NCBI GenBank assembly: GCA_009920665.1
Contig: RFZL01000006.1
Span: 1 to 64,000 of the forward strand
Source of the DNA: Alphaproteobacteria bacterium
Lineage (GTDB): Bacteria > Pseudomonadota > Alphaproteobacteria > Puniceispirillales > Puniceispirillaceae
Reading direction: 5' to 3'
Length of the DNA stretch: 64,000 nt
The translations under genes were made by a program, and so were the position numbers. The notes beneath the pieces were generated by a model. That model searched no databases. It was not told the origin of the DNA and saw only the letters and a program-made list of their open reading frames with translations. Of the stretch, positions 53,832 to 64,000 are shown piece by piece (within the stretch, counting starts at the first letter, position 1; each line of letters opens with the position of its first letter).

Positions 53832-54818
53832 TCACTGACCGGTCGGTCGACCGTAGCGAACCAGCGCCGCGCCCCAGACGAGGCCACCACCAATCGCCTC
53901 GAATGCCAGAATCTGGCCATTCCGGACCCGCCCGTCGCCAACCGCCGCTGCCAATGCAAGGGGAATCGAGGCAGCCGAGGTATTCGCATGTTCGTGTACC
54001 GTCTTCACCACCCGGTCATCGGGCAGCCCCATTTTCTTCTGCATGCCTTCGATGATGCGGATATTGGCCTGGTGCGGCACCAGCCAGTCCACTTGGTCTA
54101 CGGTCATCCCGGCCGCATCAAGAACCTCATCCATAACGCTCGACAGTTTCTCGACAGCGTGCCGGAAGACCTTGTTGCCCTCCATCCGGACATGTCCGAC
54201 CGTGCCCGAACTTGACGGTCCACCATCGACATAGAGGATATCGCGATGCGCCCCGTCAGCATGAAGACGGCTTGCCAGCACACCATAATCACTGCCGGCT
54301 TCGCCACGCTCCAGCACCACCGCCCCGGCGCCGTCACCAAACAGCACGCAGGTCGACCTGTCTTCCCAATTCAGGATTTTTGAAAAACTCTCCGCACCGA
54401 TGACAAGTGCCCGCCTGCCACGCCCGGCGCTCAACATGGCGTCGGCCACGTCGAGGGCATAGACGAACCCGGCGCAGACAGCCTGCACGTCAAAGGCAAT
54501 GGCGTTCGTCGCACCTATCTGATTCTGAACCTTCGTCGCGGTCGAGGGAAAGGTGTCATCCGGCGTGCTTGTAGCGATAATGATCAGGTCGATATCGGCG
54601 CCTGTCAGCCCACACCCCCGAAGCGCCTGCTCGGCGGCATTGCGCGCCAGATCCGAGGTGTTTTCGCCCTCGGCAACGATGTGGCGCTGCGCAATTCCGG
54701 TGCGCTGGCGAATCCATTCATCGCTGGTATCGACCATTTCGGCAAGGTCATGGTTCGTCATGACACGTTCCGGCAGATAGCTGCCAACGGAAACCATCAA
54801 TGTCGTACCGTCAGGCAT
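53832..54818 (-). CDS. fabH: Beta-ketoacyl-ACP synthase III
   Basis: VGSYLPERVMTNHDLAEMVDTSDEWIRQRTGIAQRHI; FDVQAVCAGFVYALDVADAML; VPHQANIRIIEGMQKKMGLP. Confidence 0.97.
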   Translation of the reverse strand: MPDGTTLMVSVGSYLPERVMTNHDLAEMVDTSDEWIRQRTGIAQRHIVAEGENTSDLARNAAEQALRGCGLTGADIDLIIIATSTPDDTFPSTATKVQNQIGATNAIAFDVQAVCAGFVYALDVADAMLSAGRGRRALVIGAESFSKILNWEDRSTCVLFGDGAGAVVLERGEAGSDYGVLASRLHADGAHRDILYVDGGPSSSGTVGHVRMEGNKVFRHAVEKLSSVMDEVLDAAGMTVDQVDWLVPHQANIRIIEGMQKKMGLPDDRVVKTVHEHANTSAASIPLALAAAVGDGRVRNGQILAFEAIGGGLVWGAALVRYGRPTGQ

Positions 54819-55887
54819 CGTCTTTTTTCTGCTCCAGAATGGTGTTGCCGCGGGCAATGGCCGCGCTGACATCCGGCAAAAATCCGTGATCGACAAGTTC
54901 CGACGCCACATTGATGGCATTGGCAAAGCCGATCCTGTCAGTGCCACCGTGAGATTTCACCGCGATTCCGTTCAAGCCAAGGAACACCGCGCCATTATAG
55001 CTTCGCGGGTCGATGTGACGACGCATGTCCGACAAGGCGCTGCGGGCCAGAAAATAGCCAAGCCGTGACAACATCGTGCTGGCCAGACTGCGCCGTAAAA
55101 GCCGTGTGAACAGGGCTGAAATCCCTTCGGCTGTCTTCAGCGCGATGTTCCCTGAAAAACCGTCCGTCACAACGACATCAAGCTTGCCATTGGTCAGGTC
55201 AGATCCCTCGACAAACCCTTGATAATTAATGCCAAGTTCTGGATCTGCAAGCTGGCGTGAGGCCACCCGCAGATATTCATGACCCTTCTGTTCTTCCTCT
55301 CCGACATTGAGCAGACCAAGGCGCGGTTCGCTTCTGCCGGTCAGGCTTCGATGGAAGGCCTGGCCAAGAATGGCGAATTGAACCAGATTCTCGGCATCAC
55401 ACTCAAGGTTGGCGCCGAGATCAAGCATGCACAGATGCTCGCCAACAGTCGGAAAGAACGCCGCGATGGCAGGACGTGTCACGCCAGTCATTGTGCGAAG
55501 CTGCAGCTTTGCCATCGCCATCAATGCGCCGGTATTGCCAGCCGATACAACGGCGTCAGCCTCGCCATCCGCAACGCTGGCAATCGCCATCCACATCGAA
55601 GTTGTCTTGCCGCGCCGCACCGCCTGTGACGCCGTGTCATCGGGTGACACCGCTTCACCGGTATGGATCACGCGCGCGGCTGCCAGATGACGCGCCTTGT
55701 CTATAAACGGCTTGATCCGCGCCTCGTCACCATAGAAGGTGACAGCAAGGTGTGGGTGCTTCTGGCAGGCTATGTCAGCCCCCCTGACAACGCAGGCGGG
55801 TGCGTTGTCACCGCCCATGGCGTCAAGCGCCAGCCTCACGATTTTGGTATCGGCACACACTAACGGAAACCTTCCCATTCTGACCAA
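54811..55887 (-). CDS. plsX: Phosphate acyltransferase PlsX
   Basis: VRLALDAMGGDNAPACVVRGADIACQKHPHLAVTFYGDEARI; SAGNTGALMAMAKLQL. Confidence 0.97.
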   Translation of the reverse strand: MVRMGRFPLVCADTKIVRLALDAMGGDNAPACVVRGADIACQKHPHLAVTFYGDEARIKPFIDKARHLAAARVIHTGEAVSPDDTASQAVRRGKTTSMWMAIASVADGEADAVVSAGNTGALMAMAKLQLRTMTGVTRPAIAAFFPTVGEHLCMLDLGANLECDAENLVQFAILGQAFHRSLTGRSEPRLGLLNVGEEEQKGHEYLRVASRQLADPELGINYQGFVEGSDLTNGKLDVVVTDGFSGNIALKTAEGISALFTRLLRRSLASTMLSRLGYFLARSALSDMRRHIDPRSYNGAVFLGLNGIAVKSHGGTDRIGFANAINVASELVDHGFLPDVSAAIARGNTILEQKKDDA

Positions 55888-55900
55888 ATGCCCGACGTGA

Positions 55901-56407
55901 TCACTTCCCGGGCATTTTCAGACTGCCAAGGCTGGCAAAAGGATGTGCATCTTCCACATCACCAGCCTTGAACTCGTCCGGAGCGTCAACGGTACGCGGC
56001 CATGCATTGACCGCCAGCGCCAGCGACTGCGCCACCATCTCGCCCAGTTCTATAGACCCATCGACCAGTGGTTCGGAATCATCGAGCCCGACAACGACCT
56101 CTTCATCCTCGTACGACGCCCGAACATACCTTTCTTCAATATCGAAATCCACCGTTTCCGGAACCGGGTCGCCGGTGACAATACAGGGCTGGACAAGCCG
56201 CGCCTGCAGTCTGCCCTTCACATCCCATGTATCCGGGCCCACCCGCGCGATTTCGACCGACACATCAAGACGGTCAATCTCGACGAACCCGAACCTGTCG
56301 GACAGGGCGGCAAGCTCCGTATCGCTGGCAGCCAGAGCGCCGCGATACGGCCCCTTGACCGGCAGAGTCTCGACATCAATCAGTGTTTCAAGCGAAAATG
56401 TCTTCAT
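55901..56407 (-). CDS. YceD-family (DUF177) protein
   Basis: RLQARLVQPCIVTGDPVPETVDFDIEERY...DDSEPLVDGSIELGEMVAQSLALAVNAWPR; precedes plsX. Confidence 0.85.
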   Translation of the reverse strand: MKTFSLETLIDVETLPVKGPYRGALAASDTELAALSDRFGFVEIDRLDVSVEIARVGPDTWDVKGRLQARLVQPCIVTGDPVPETVDFDIEERYVRASYEDEEVVVGLDDSEPLVDGSIELGEMVAQSLALAVNAWPRTVDAPDEFKAGDVEDAHPFASLGSLKMPGK

Positions 56408-56580
56408 TGGCAGTGTTCAGATGTCACGATGACTCCATCGCCACGTCTTTCCTTCTTTCAGAATGAACTATAGCGGCGTCCGCGCCAAAAGCCATGTCAA
56501 TAGCGCCCACGGGCCCGACATCGCAGATGACCGGCCCGGCCCGGCCCTGCCCAGCCCCAAACCCAGTCTTGTCCAGTTTT

Positions 56581-56604
56581 GTCCAGTCCAGTCCAGTCCA
56601 GTCC
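56581..56604. repeat. (GTCCA)n pentanucleotide microsatellite
   Basis: gtccagtccagtccagtccagtcc, preceded by gtcttgtccagttttgtcca variants. Confidence 0.85.
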
Positions 56605-56612
56605 TGCCCGAT

Positions 56613-57152
56613 CTAGTCTAGCCCACCGGCCAGCAGAACATCATCCTCAAGCACCGACAGACGCGCCTCCAGCGCCAGGACAAAATCGACAAGCTCGGCG
56701 CTGGCAGCACCGTCACCACGGAGCAGATTGCGGCCGATTGCGGCGGCAAGCGCCTCGCGGTCACCATCATCAAGCGCTGTCGAATAGGCATCGAGGCGCC
56801 CCATGAAGGCCTCGGCCATGACCCGGACGCGCTTGCTGACACCGATGTCGCCTGCCCCCATCTCCCGAAGCGAGAGATCCATGTCGGAAAACATGGAGTC
56901 GAACAGTTGCTGGCTAAGGCCAGCCCCTTCATCACCGCAGGATTTCAGCCGCCGCATGACCAGCGCAACCACCAGAGCCAGCGAATCAAAGCGACCGTCA
57001 ACCGTATCCGCAACGCCATGATCGCGGAAAAATGCCGGCTCTCTGGCAAGCGCGACAGCATTGCCATACAATATCTCGGAAGTGTCAAGCTGACGCCGGC
57101 GGCCCCAGCCAAGCATATTTCCAAGCCATCCCTTTTCTTGGCTTTCCATCAC
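56613..57152 (-). CDS. Ubiquinol-cytochrome c chaperone (CBP3-like) family protein
   Basis: ILYGNAVALAREPAFFRDHGVADTVDGRFDSLALVVALVMRRLK...SQQLFDSMFSDMDLSLREMGAGDIGVSKRVRVMAEAFMGRLDAY. Confidence 0.9.
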   Translation of the reverse strand: MMESQEKGWLGNMLGWGRRRQLDTSEILYGNAVALAREPAFFRDHGVADTVDGRFDSLALVVALVMRRLKSCGDEGAGLSQQLFDSMFSDMDLSLREMGAGDIGVSKRVRVMAEAFMGRLDAYSTALDDGDREALAAAIGRNLLRGDGAASAELVDFVLALEARLSVLEDDVLLAGGLD

Positions 57153-57233
57153 CGTACCATCCTATTAAGGTAACGCTCCGGCCATCGTCTGGGCCGTGAC
57201 AACGCCGTGCATAAGTAAAGCAGGACCATCAGC

Positions 57234-57698
57234 ATGACCAGAGGCTTGTTTGACGCATTTCCGGGCGCACGCCAGTTGCGCGTCGCGCTTGTCGCCATGG
57301 CCGCGGCGTTTATCCTTGCCGGTTGCGAGGCGCGGATCGCGCCACACGGACATGGCGTAGACAGCACCGAACTTGACCAGATCATCCCCGGCCAGACCAC
57401 TCGCGCCGACCTGCTGGCGATCCTTGGCAAGCCAAGTTTCGAGGGGGCCTTTGATTCCGGCAAGGTCTACTATCTTGGCGAGGTCATGATTGAACCGCCG
57501 GGTGGGCGCAAACGCATATCGACGCGGACGATGATCGTCGTTTCGCTTGATGATTCGGATTTTGTCACCGAGGTGGAAATACGTGACGAGAGCAGCGGCA
57601 ACACCATTGCCTATCTTGATGAGAAATCACCAACACCGGGCGATAATTTCGGCGTGACCGAGCAGATTTTCTCGACCTTGCGTCGCAAACCCCGCTGA
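57234..57698 (+). CDS. bamE: Outer membrane protein assembly factor BamE
   Basis: Lipoprotein-like FILAGCEARI; LDQIIPGQTTRADLLAILGKPSFEGAFDSGKVYYLGEVM. Confidence 0.9.
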   Translation: MTRGLFDAFPGARQLRVALVAMAAAFILAGCEARIAPHGHGVDSTELDQIIPGQTTRADLLAILGKPSFEGAFDSGKVYYLGEVMIEPPGGRKRISTRTMIVVSLDDSDFVTEVEIRDESSGNTIAYLDEKSPTPGDNFGVTEQIFSTLRRKPR

Positions 57699-57723
57699 CC
57701 TAATGCCGCCGGACCTCTGACGG

Positions 57724-58215
57724 CTAGACATCACCCCGGCCAGTCATCTCGACCTTGCGAGCCTTGCGCGCCACACGATCCATCACGGCATTGATGAAAC
57801 CGACATCACAGCCGCACACATCGGCGATGGCGGCGTATTCACTGACCACTGCGCGCGCCGGCAGATGCGACATCGTCAGCAGCTCACACGCGCCGGCGCG
57901 CAGCACCGCCCGATCAAGAACGGTCAGACGGTCCATCGTCCAGCCATCGGCAAGGCAGTCACCAAGCGCCGAGTCAAGCAGTTCACGCTGCGCCTCGACA
58001 GCCGTCGACAAGGCGTTCAGATGGGCATGATCAATGTCCTTCACACGAAAGGACTTGCGGATGTCATCACTGTAATGTGTCAGGAAAGCCGGCAGGAATT
58101 CAGCGACAGACTGTCCCGACATCTGCCCCTGATAGGAAAGCTGAACCGCTGCCAGACGCGCCGCCGAGCGGCGGCGTACCGGCACCGGTTTCAGCTCCTT
58201 GCCGGCATCAGCCAT
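57724..58215 (-). CDS. nusB: Transcription antitermination factor NusB
   Basis: [16 protein letters not shown]...[34 protein letters not shown]...[14 protein letters not shown]. Confidence 0.94.
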   Translation of the reverse strand: MADAGKELKPVPVRRRSAARLAAVQLSYQGQMSGQSVAEFLPAFLTHYSDDIRKSFRVKDIDHAHLNALSTAVEAQRELLDSALGDCLADGWTMDRLTVLDRAVLRAGACELLTMSHLPARAVVSEYAAIADVCGCDVGFINAVMDRVARKARKVEMTGRGDV

Positions 58216-58645
58216 TGGCGCCAAGCTCGGCTCTGAGGCGAACCATGGCAAGCGCGGCCTCGGCCGCGCCCCCGCCCTTGTCCTTGCGGCGATGATCGGC
58301 ACGTGCCCAGGCCTGCTCCTCATTCTCGACCGTGAGGATGCCATTGCCGATGGCAAGATTGTCGGCGATGGACAAATCCATCAGCGCACGGGCCGATTCG
58401 TTGCAGACTGTGTCATAATGCGTTGTCTCGCCGCGGATCACACAGCCAAGCGCGATATAGCCGTCATAATGTTTTGCACCACCCTGCGCGAAGGCGATGG
58501 CAGCGGGGATTTCCAGCGCGCCGGGAACACTGACCCGCTCATGCGTGGCGCCGGCGGCCTCGAGCGCCCGGATGGCGCCTTGTGCCTGCGCATCGGCAAG
58601 TTCTTCATAGAATCGTGCCTCAACAATCAGAAAATGTCCGCTCAT
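58208..58645 (-). CDS. ribH: 6,7-dimethyl-8-ribityllumazine synthase
   Basis: [29 protein letters not shown]...[16 protein letters not shown]...[30 protein letters not shown]. Confidence 0.96.
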   Translation of the reverse strand: MSGHFLIVEARFYEELADAQAQGAIRALEAAGATHERVSVPGALEIPAAIAFAQGGAKHYDGYIALGCVIRGETTHYDTVCNESARALMDLSIADNLAIGNGILTVENEEQAWARADHRRKDKGGGAAEAALAMVRLRAELGANG

Positions 58646-58655
58646 TCCGCTCTCC

Positions 58656-59801
58656 TCAGGCCGGCTCGCCATTCAGGCGCCGCCAGTCGACAATCTCCAG
58701 ATCGTAACCTTCAAGGCTGATCACATTGGCCGGCCGGTTCGACAGCAATACCATCTGCCGCACGCCAAGCTCATGCAGAATCTGCGCTCCCACCCCATAT
58801 TCGCGAAGCCCCTGCGAGGGATCGTGGACCGGCGTCTTGCTCATCGCGGCGCCGATTGTCTCCGACAGGCTGGTCTTTGATGATTCGCGCAGAAGCACGA
58901 CAATGCCCCGCCCCTCCACGGCAACTGCCTGCATCGCACTTTCCAGCTCATTGCCACTGCGCCGGTCGGAAATCTCGCCAAGCACATCAGCCATCATGTC
59001 GAGCCTGTGCATGCGCACGAGAACCGGATCGCGAGTCGAGATATCGCCCTTGATCATCGCCACATGCTCGACACCGGACACCGTGTTCTCGAACACCATC
59101 AGACGCCATTCACCACCGATACGACCATTTATCACCGTTTCCACGGTACGCTGAACAAGCGTCTCGCTGGCGCGGCGATAGGCGATGAGATCAGCAATCG
59201 AGCCAATCTTGAGATCATGTTCCCGTGCGAAATCAACCAGATCAGGAAGGCGCGCCATCTCGCCATCATCCTTCATGATCTCACAGATCACGCCGGACGG
59301 GTCATCATGACCGGCGGCGCGCGCGATATCGATCACAGCCTCAGTATGGCCGGCACGCACAAGTGTGCCACCATCACGCGCCACAAGCGGGAAGATATGA
59401 CCCGGGGTGGTGATATCCTCACCGCTACATTGCGGATTGATGGCAGTGCGGATTGTATGCGCACGATCCGCGGCCGAAATGCCGGTTGTCACGCCCTCAC
59501 GCGCCTCGATGGAGACGGTAAATGCCGTCTGGTGGCGACTTTCATTCCGTCGCTCCATGAGTGGCAGCCCCAGCGCCTCAACCCGTGCCCGCGTCAGGGC
59601 AAGACAGATCAGACCCCGACCATGTTTGGCCATGAAATTGATTGCCTCGGCGGTGGCCCAATCTCCGACAATGCAGAGATCGCCCTCATTTTCCCGGTCC
59701 TCGTCATCAACAAGGATGAACAATTTGCCGGCGCGCGCGTCGGCGATCACCTCGTCGATCGGGGACAGCGCCGCCGCGCCTTCTCGGTTACTAACTGTCA
59801 T
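58656..59801 (-). CDS. ribB: 3,4-dihydroxy-2-butanone 4-phosphate synthase fused to a degenerate GTP cyclohydrolase II-like domain
   Basis: Rib[61 protein letters not shown]-terminal domain reads [29 protein letters not shown] with no zinc cysteines. Confidence 0.94.
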   Translation of the reverse strand: MTVSNREGAAALSPIDEVIADARAGKLFILVDDEDRENEGDLCIVGDWATAEAINFMAKHGRGLICLALTRARVEALGLPLMERRNESRHQTAFTVSIEAREGVTTGISAADRAHTIRTAINPQCSGEDITTPGHIFPLVARDGGTLVRAGHTEAVIDIARAAGHDDPSGVICEIMKDDGEMARLPDLVDFAREHDLKIGSIADLIAYRRASETLVQRTVETVINGRIGGEWRLMVFENTVSGVEHVAMIKGDISTRDPVLVRMHRLDMMADVLGEISDRRSGNELESAMQAVAVEGRGIVVLLRESSKTSLSETIGAAMSKTPVHDPSQGLREYGVGAQILHELGVRQMVLLSNRPANVISLEGYDLEIVDWRRLNGEPA

Positions 59802-60390
59802 GACTTTCACTTTCGGCAAGCCTGGCCACATAGCGCGCCAGCATATCAATTTCCATGTTGAGGGATTGCCCGGTCTGCAATGCGCCAAGCGTTGTAACCG
59901 CCCAGGTATGGTCAATCACATTGATGTTGAAGTCACGTCCCTCGACCTCGTTGACAGTCAGCGACACCCCGTCCAGCGCCACCGATCCCTTTGCGGCGAC
60001 GAAGCGCGCCAGATCCTGCGGCGCGCGAAGCCATACGCGATGGCTGTCCCCGACAGGCTCTATCGACAGGGTTTCGGCCAACCCGTCAACATGTCCGGAA
60101 ACGATATGACCACCCAGCTCGTCACCGACGCGCAAGGCGCGTTCCAGATTCACCCGGCTTCCCTCGCGCCAGTCACCAAGAGTGGTAACCCGCATGGTTT
60201 CAGCCGAAGCCGCCACCTCATATTCATGCGCTGATGTCGACAGAACGGTCAGGCAGATTCCGGAATGCGCGATCGAGGCTCCGATGGCCAGGGTCGTACA
60301 GTCCCAATCCGCGCCAACGCGCAAAATTCTGTCCCCCTTGTCGGTGATGGACACAATCGTGCCCATTGCCGTGACGATGCCTGTAAACAT
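59791..60390 (-). CDS. ribE: Riboflavin synthase alpha subunit
   Basis: MFTGIVTAMGTIVSITDKGDRILRV...SIAHSGICLTVLS...VNLERALRVGDELGGHIVSGHVDG. Confidence 0.96.
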   Translation of the reverse strand: MFTGIVTAMGTIVSITDKGDRILRVGADWDCTTLAIGASIAHSGICLTVLSTSAHEYEVAASAETMRVTTLGDWREGSRVNLERALRVGDELGGHIVSGHVDGLAETLSIEPVGDSHRVWLRAPQDLARFVAAKGSVALDGVSLTVNEVEGRDFNINVIDHTWAVTTLGALQTGQSLNMEIDMLARYVARLAESESHDS

Positions 60391-60426
60391 GATAGGAAGC
60401 TGATCCTGTGATCGTGATACGTCTTT

Positions 60427-61566
60427 CTAGTCAATCTCTTCCGGCCGTTCCAGCATTAAGAAGCGGTCCTCGCCAAAACCACCCTCGGCGATGATGCGGA
60501 AAGACGCCTGCGGCGGCAATTCCGGCGTCGCAAGAGCCGAGATAGCCGGAATGCCGTCGGCACCAACAAGATACTGACCGCTCGTCCACAAGATGCGGTC
60601 GACCAACCCTTCACGCAAGAGGCTTGCGGCCAATTGCCCCCCTGCCTCGACCATCAGGCTGCCGACACCGGCATCGGCAATCGCACGCATCACCGCGGCA
60701 AGCGACAATCTCCCGTCACCGTCGATCCCGACCGGCATCACCTCGGCGCCGGCGGCCTGAATAGCGGCGCGCGCGTCGGAATCCACATCCTCGCGGCAGA
60801 AAAAGGTCAGACCTGTACTGCCGGCGGACTGAAACAGCTTTGTCGTGACCGGTGTCCGCAGCGACCCGTCAAGAATGAACCGCTGCGGGCTGTCACCGCC
60901 AAGCCCGGGCAAACGGCAGGTAAATTCCGGATCGTCAGCGAGCACGGTGCCGACCGCCGACAGCAGCCCCTCTGACCGGCTTCGCAGCAGATGCACGTAA
61001 TTCCGCATCCGTGGGCCGGTAATCCAGCGTTTGGCGCCATCGGCAAGAGCGATCATGCCATCCAGCGATGTCGCCGTCTTCAGTGTGACAAGCGGACGCC
61101 CGCGCATTGTTCTGCTGAGGAACCCCGCCATGACGCCGCGTGCCGCTTCGGCTTCAACACCAATCCGCAGCGAGATGCCATGCTCGGCGAGGCGGTCGAT
61201 GCCACGGCCATTCACACGTTCATCGGGGTCACGAAGCGCCACAACGACGCGCGCCACCCCGGCTTCGATCAGCGCCTCCACGCAGGGTCCGGTCCGGCCA
61301 TGATGCGCGCAGGGTTCAAGCGTCACATAGGCGGTGCCGCCATGCGCCGCCACACCGGCCATGGCAAGAGCCCGAATCTCGGCATGTGGGCGGCCACCGA
61401 CGGCGGTATGTCCGGTGGCGACAAGCTGTCCCTGGGCTGAAATGATTGCGCACCCGACCGGCGGATTAGGTGCCGTCCGCCCTTCGGCGCGGCGTGCCTC
61501 GGCAATGGCAACACGCATCCATCTGCGGTCATCGGCCGGCGATGGTCCTGGCCTTGTGTCAGTCAC
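60427..61566 (-). CDS. ribD: Bifunctional deaminase/reductase RibD
   Basis: [41 protein letters not shown]...[20 protein letters not shown] start at 61566 overlapping nrdR stop region. Confidence 0.95.
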   Translation of the reverse strand: MTDTRPGPSPADDRRWMRVAIAEARRAEGRTAPNPPVGCAIISAQGQLVATGHTAVGGRPHAEIRALAMAGVAAHGGTAYVTLEPCAHHGRTGPCVEALIEAGVARVVVALRDPDERVNGRGIDRLAEHGISLRIGVEAEAARGVMAGFLSRTMRGRPLVTLKTATSLDGMIALADGAKRWITGPRMRNYVHLLRSRSEGLLSAVGTVLADDPEFTCRLPGLGGDSPQRFILDGSLRTPVTTKLFQSAGSTGLTFFCREDVDSDARAAIQAAGAEVMPVGIDGDGRLSLAAVMRAIADAGVGSLMVEAGGQLAASLLREGLVDRILWTSGQYLVGADGIPAISALATPELPPQASFRIIAEGGFGEDRFLMLERPEEID

Positions 61567-62011
61567 CGAGTTCCTTTTCCACGAAATCCTCGAAATCGGT
61601 GGCTTCGTCGAAGTTTCTGTAGACCGAGGCATAGCGGACATAGGCCACCTGATCGAGGCCAGCCAGCGCTTTCATCACCAGTTCGCCAACAAGATGCGAT
61701 GGCACGTCGCCCTCGGCATGGCCTTCCAGCGTGCGGACAATATCATTGATCGCCCGCGCCACCTCATCCTTGTCGACATCACGCTTGCGCAGCGCAATCT
61801 CGAATGACCGCTCGAGCTTGTCGCGGTCAAACACGGATTTGCGCCCGCTCCGCTTGACGATGTTGATTTCCCGAAGCTGGACACGCTCAAAAGTGGTGAA
61901 TCGAGCCCCGCACGCCCCGCAGAGGCGACGACGCCGAATAGCGGCGCCGTCCTCGGCAGGCCGAGAGTCCTTTACCTGGGTGTCTTCACTACCACAAAAC
62001 GGACAAAGCAT
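61559..62011 (-). CDS. nrdR: Transcriptional repressor NrdR
   Basis: [66 protein letters not shown]. Confidence 0.98.
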   Translation of the reverse strand: MLCPFCGSEDTQVKDSRPAEDGAAIRRRRLCGACGARFTTFERVQLREINIVKRSGRKSVFDRDKLERSFEIALRKRDVDKDEVARAINDIVRTLEGHAEGDVPSHLVGELVMKALAGLDQVAYVRYASVYRNFDEATDFEDFVEKELGD

Positions 62012-62056
62012 GATCCCCCGCCACGCTAGATGTTGATGCGGACGGGAGTGTACACA

Positions 62057-63352
62057 CTATTGATAGATTGGGAAAGCCCGGCAAAGCTCGCGCACTTCAT
62101 TCCGTACACGGTTCTCGACCTCGCCATTATTGTCCGGGTTGGCGGCAAGACCATCAAGCACATCACCAATCAAATGTCCGATCCTGGTGAATTCCAGCGT
62201 ACCGAACCCACGCGTCGTGCCGGCTGGCGACCCGAGGCGAACACCCGAGGTCACCATCGGCGGCTGCGGGTCGAACGGCACACCGTTTTTGTTGCAGGTG
62301 ATGCCGGCATTCTCCAGCGACACCTCGGAGATGTTGCCGGTCAAGCCCTTGGGCCGCAGATCGACAAGCACCAGATGCGTATCGGTGCCGCCCGAGACAA
62401 TATCAAGCCCCCGTTCAATCAACGCATCGGACAGGGTTCTGGCATTCGAGACCACCTGTTCGATGTAAGTACGGAATTCCGGCCGCAGGGCTTCGCCGAA
62501 ACCGGCCGCCTTGCCAGCGATGGCATGCATCAGCGGACCGCCCTGAAGTCCCGGGAATACCGCTGAATTGATCTTTTTACCAAGTGCCTCGTCATTCGAC
62601 AGAATGATGCCACCACGTCCAGCACGCAATGTCTTGTGCGTCGTCGAGGTGACGATATGCGCATGCGGCACCGGGTTCGGATGCACACCGGCGGCGACCA
62701 GCCCCGAGATATGCGCCATATCGACCATCAGATAGGCACCCACCTCATCGGCGACCTCGCGGAATTTTGCGAAATCAAGCGTTCGCGGATAAGCCGACCC
62801 GCCGGCCAGGATGATCTTTGGCTTGCATGCCTTCGCCTGCGCAAGCAACGCGTCGAAATCGATCTGCGCCGTCTCTTCATCAACACCATATTGCTCGGCA
62901 TTGAACCATTTGCCCGAAAGGTTCGGCGCCGCGCCATGAGTCAGATGACCACCGGCGGCAAGCGACATGCCGAGGATCGTGTCACCGGGCTTGAGAAGCG
63001 ACAGGAACACGGCCTGGTTTGCCTGTGCGCCGGAATGCGGCTGCACATTGACAAAGGCCGCGTCAAACAGTTTCTTCGCGCGCTCAATGGCCAGCGTTTC
63101 AGCAACATCGACGAATTCACAGCCACCATAATAGCGGCGACCGGAATAGCCTTCGGCATATTTGTTGGTCAGCACGGACCCCTGCGCTTCAAGCACCGCA
63201 TTGCTGACGATATTCTCCGACGCGATCATTTCGATCTGGTCCTGCTGTCGTACAAGCTCGTGCCTGATCGCCTCGGCCAGTTCCGGATCCGAATCGGCAA
63301 GTTCTGCTGAAAAGAATCCGTCCATGATTGCGTATTTTCTGATGTCATCCAT
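62057..63352 (-). CDS. glyA: Serine hydroxymethyltransferase
   Basis: [62 protein letters not shown]. Confidence 0.98.
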   Translation of the reverse strand: MDDIRKYAIMDGFFSAELADSDPELAEAIRHELVRQQDQIEMIASENIVSNAVLEAQGSVLTNKYAEGYSGRRYYGGCEFVDVAETLAIERAKKLFDAAFVNVQPHSGAQANQAVFLSLLKPGDTILGMSLAAGGHLTHGAAPNLSGKWFNAEQYGVDEETAQIDFDALLAQAKACKPKIILAGGSAYPRTLDFAKFREVADEVGAYLMVDMAHISGLVAAGVHPNPVPHAHIVTSTTHKTLRAGRGGIILSNDEALGKKINSAVFPGLQGGPLMHAIAGKAAGFGEALRPEFRTYIEQVVSNARTLSDALIERGLDIVSGGTDTHLVLVDLRPKGLTGNISEVSLENAGITCNKNGVPFDPQPPMVTSGVRLGSPAGTTRGFGTLEFTRIGHLIGDVLDGLAANPDNNGEVENRVRNEVRELCRAFPIYQ

Positions 63353-63396
63353 GATGGTCTCCTGTGGCGTACCCTGCCGCCAGATTGCCGTTAGCG

Positions 63397-63855
63397 CTAC
63401 GCCGTATCGCCGGGACTTGCCAGCTTGTCAACACGGCGAGCATGACGCCCCCCCTCGAATTCGGTCTTCAAAAAAACATCGACACAATCAAGCGCCACCG
63501 CCACGCCGGTCAGGCGTTGGCCAAGGGCCAGCACGTTTGCGTCATTATGTTCACGGCACAGGCGCGCAGCGGTCGCATCGCCGACCAGCGCCGCCCGCGC
63601 CCATGGAAATCTGTTTACCGCAATGGAAATACCGATGCCACTGCCACAGACGGCGACACCGCGTGATTGCGGGTCATCCCTCATGGCCTGTGCCAGCCTG
63701 GCCCCGTAATCGGGATAATCAACCGACTCATCCGAGGCCGGGCCGAGATCCTCGACGACATGGCCAAGATCACCAAGATGTGCGGCAATGGTGCGCCGCA
63801 GATCGGCCCCGGCGTGATCCGAGCTCAGATAGATTTTCGAGACGGACGTCGCCAT
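63397..63855 (-). CDS. rpiB: Ribose 5-phosphate isomerase B
   Basis: [32 protein letters not shown]...[14 protein letters not shown]...[25 protein letters not shown]. Confidence 0.95.
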   Translation of the reverse strand: MATSVSKIYLSSDHAGADLRRTIAAHLGDLGHVVEDLGPASDESVDYPDYGARLAQAMRDDPQSRGVAVCGSGIGISIAVNRFPWARAALVGDATAARLCREHNDANVLALGQRLTGVAVALDCVDVFLKTEFEGGRHARRVDKLASPGDTA

Positions 63856-64000
63856 CAGCGCTGTTTCTCCAGTCACGACGGGGCGTTGCCACGTCTGAAA
63901 ATATGCGGTCGCAGACATTACTATCATTGGACCGACGCGCCAACCTTGAGTTTCAGCCCGCCCTGTCGAGCCCGAACAGCTGCGCGGTCATGTCCGCAGA

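Noticed and set aside
63953-64000. Minus-strand reading ...SADMTAQLFGLDRAG-stop at the right edge
   Set aside because: Only 15 codons are visible; may be the 3' end of a gene but cannot be supported.

Overview
The window is about 64 kb of GC-rich chromosome from an alphaproteobacterium (taxonomy inferred from gene order and protein families; genus not assigned). Most of it is core genome in familiar alphaproteobacterial order: mfd-sdhE/recG; mazG, hfq, trkA, ntrX-ntrY-ntrC-ntrB, dusB; ispDF-pgpA-cinA; coq10/ratA-like, lipA, lpd, pdhC, pdhB, pdhA, ftsB-like, eno, kdsA, pyrG, secG, tpiA; ppiD-trpE; ihfA, fabH, plsX, yceD, CBP3-like, bamE; nusB, ribH, ribBA-like, ribE, ribD, nrdR, glyA, rpiB. 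A more variable block (about 38.1-53 kb) carries an exported coiled-coil/SPOR-like protein, an acyl-CoA synthetase, a class IV aminotransferase, a PhnZ/TmpB-like HD-domain protein, an orphan CoxG-like protein, a YejABEF-type transporter, mmcB, ytoQ, a DksA/TraR-like protein, and two tRNA-Pro genes. I found no CRISPR array, prophage, transposase, rRNA operon or obvious defence/secretion island, and no single clearly new multi-gene system. The best leads are: the HD protein, which keeps the diagnostic residues of mixed-valence diiron phosphonate oxygenases; a frameshifted and truncated alcohol dehydrogenase at the left edge; a frame break between the lipoyl and E1-beta parts of PdhB; a RibBA whose GTP cyclohydrolase II half lacks the zinc cysteines (RibBX-like); several 15-bp in-frame minisatellites including one next to a G8 tract in mfd; and basic DNA-binding-like tails on PdhA and a DUF502 membrane protein. 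All calls were made by reading the sequence; no database search was run.
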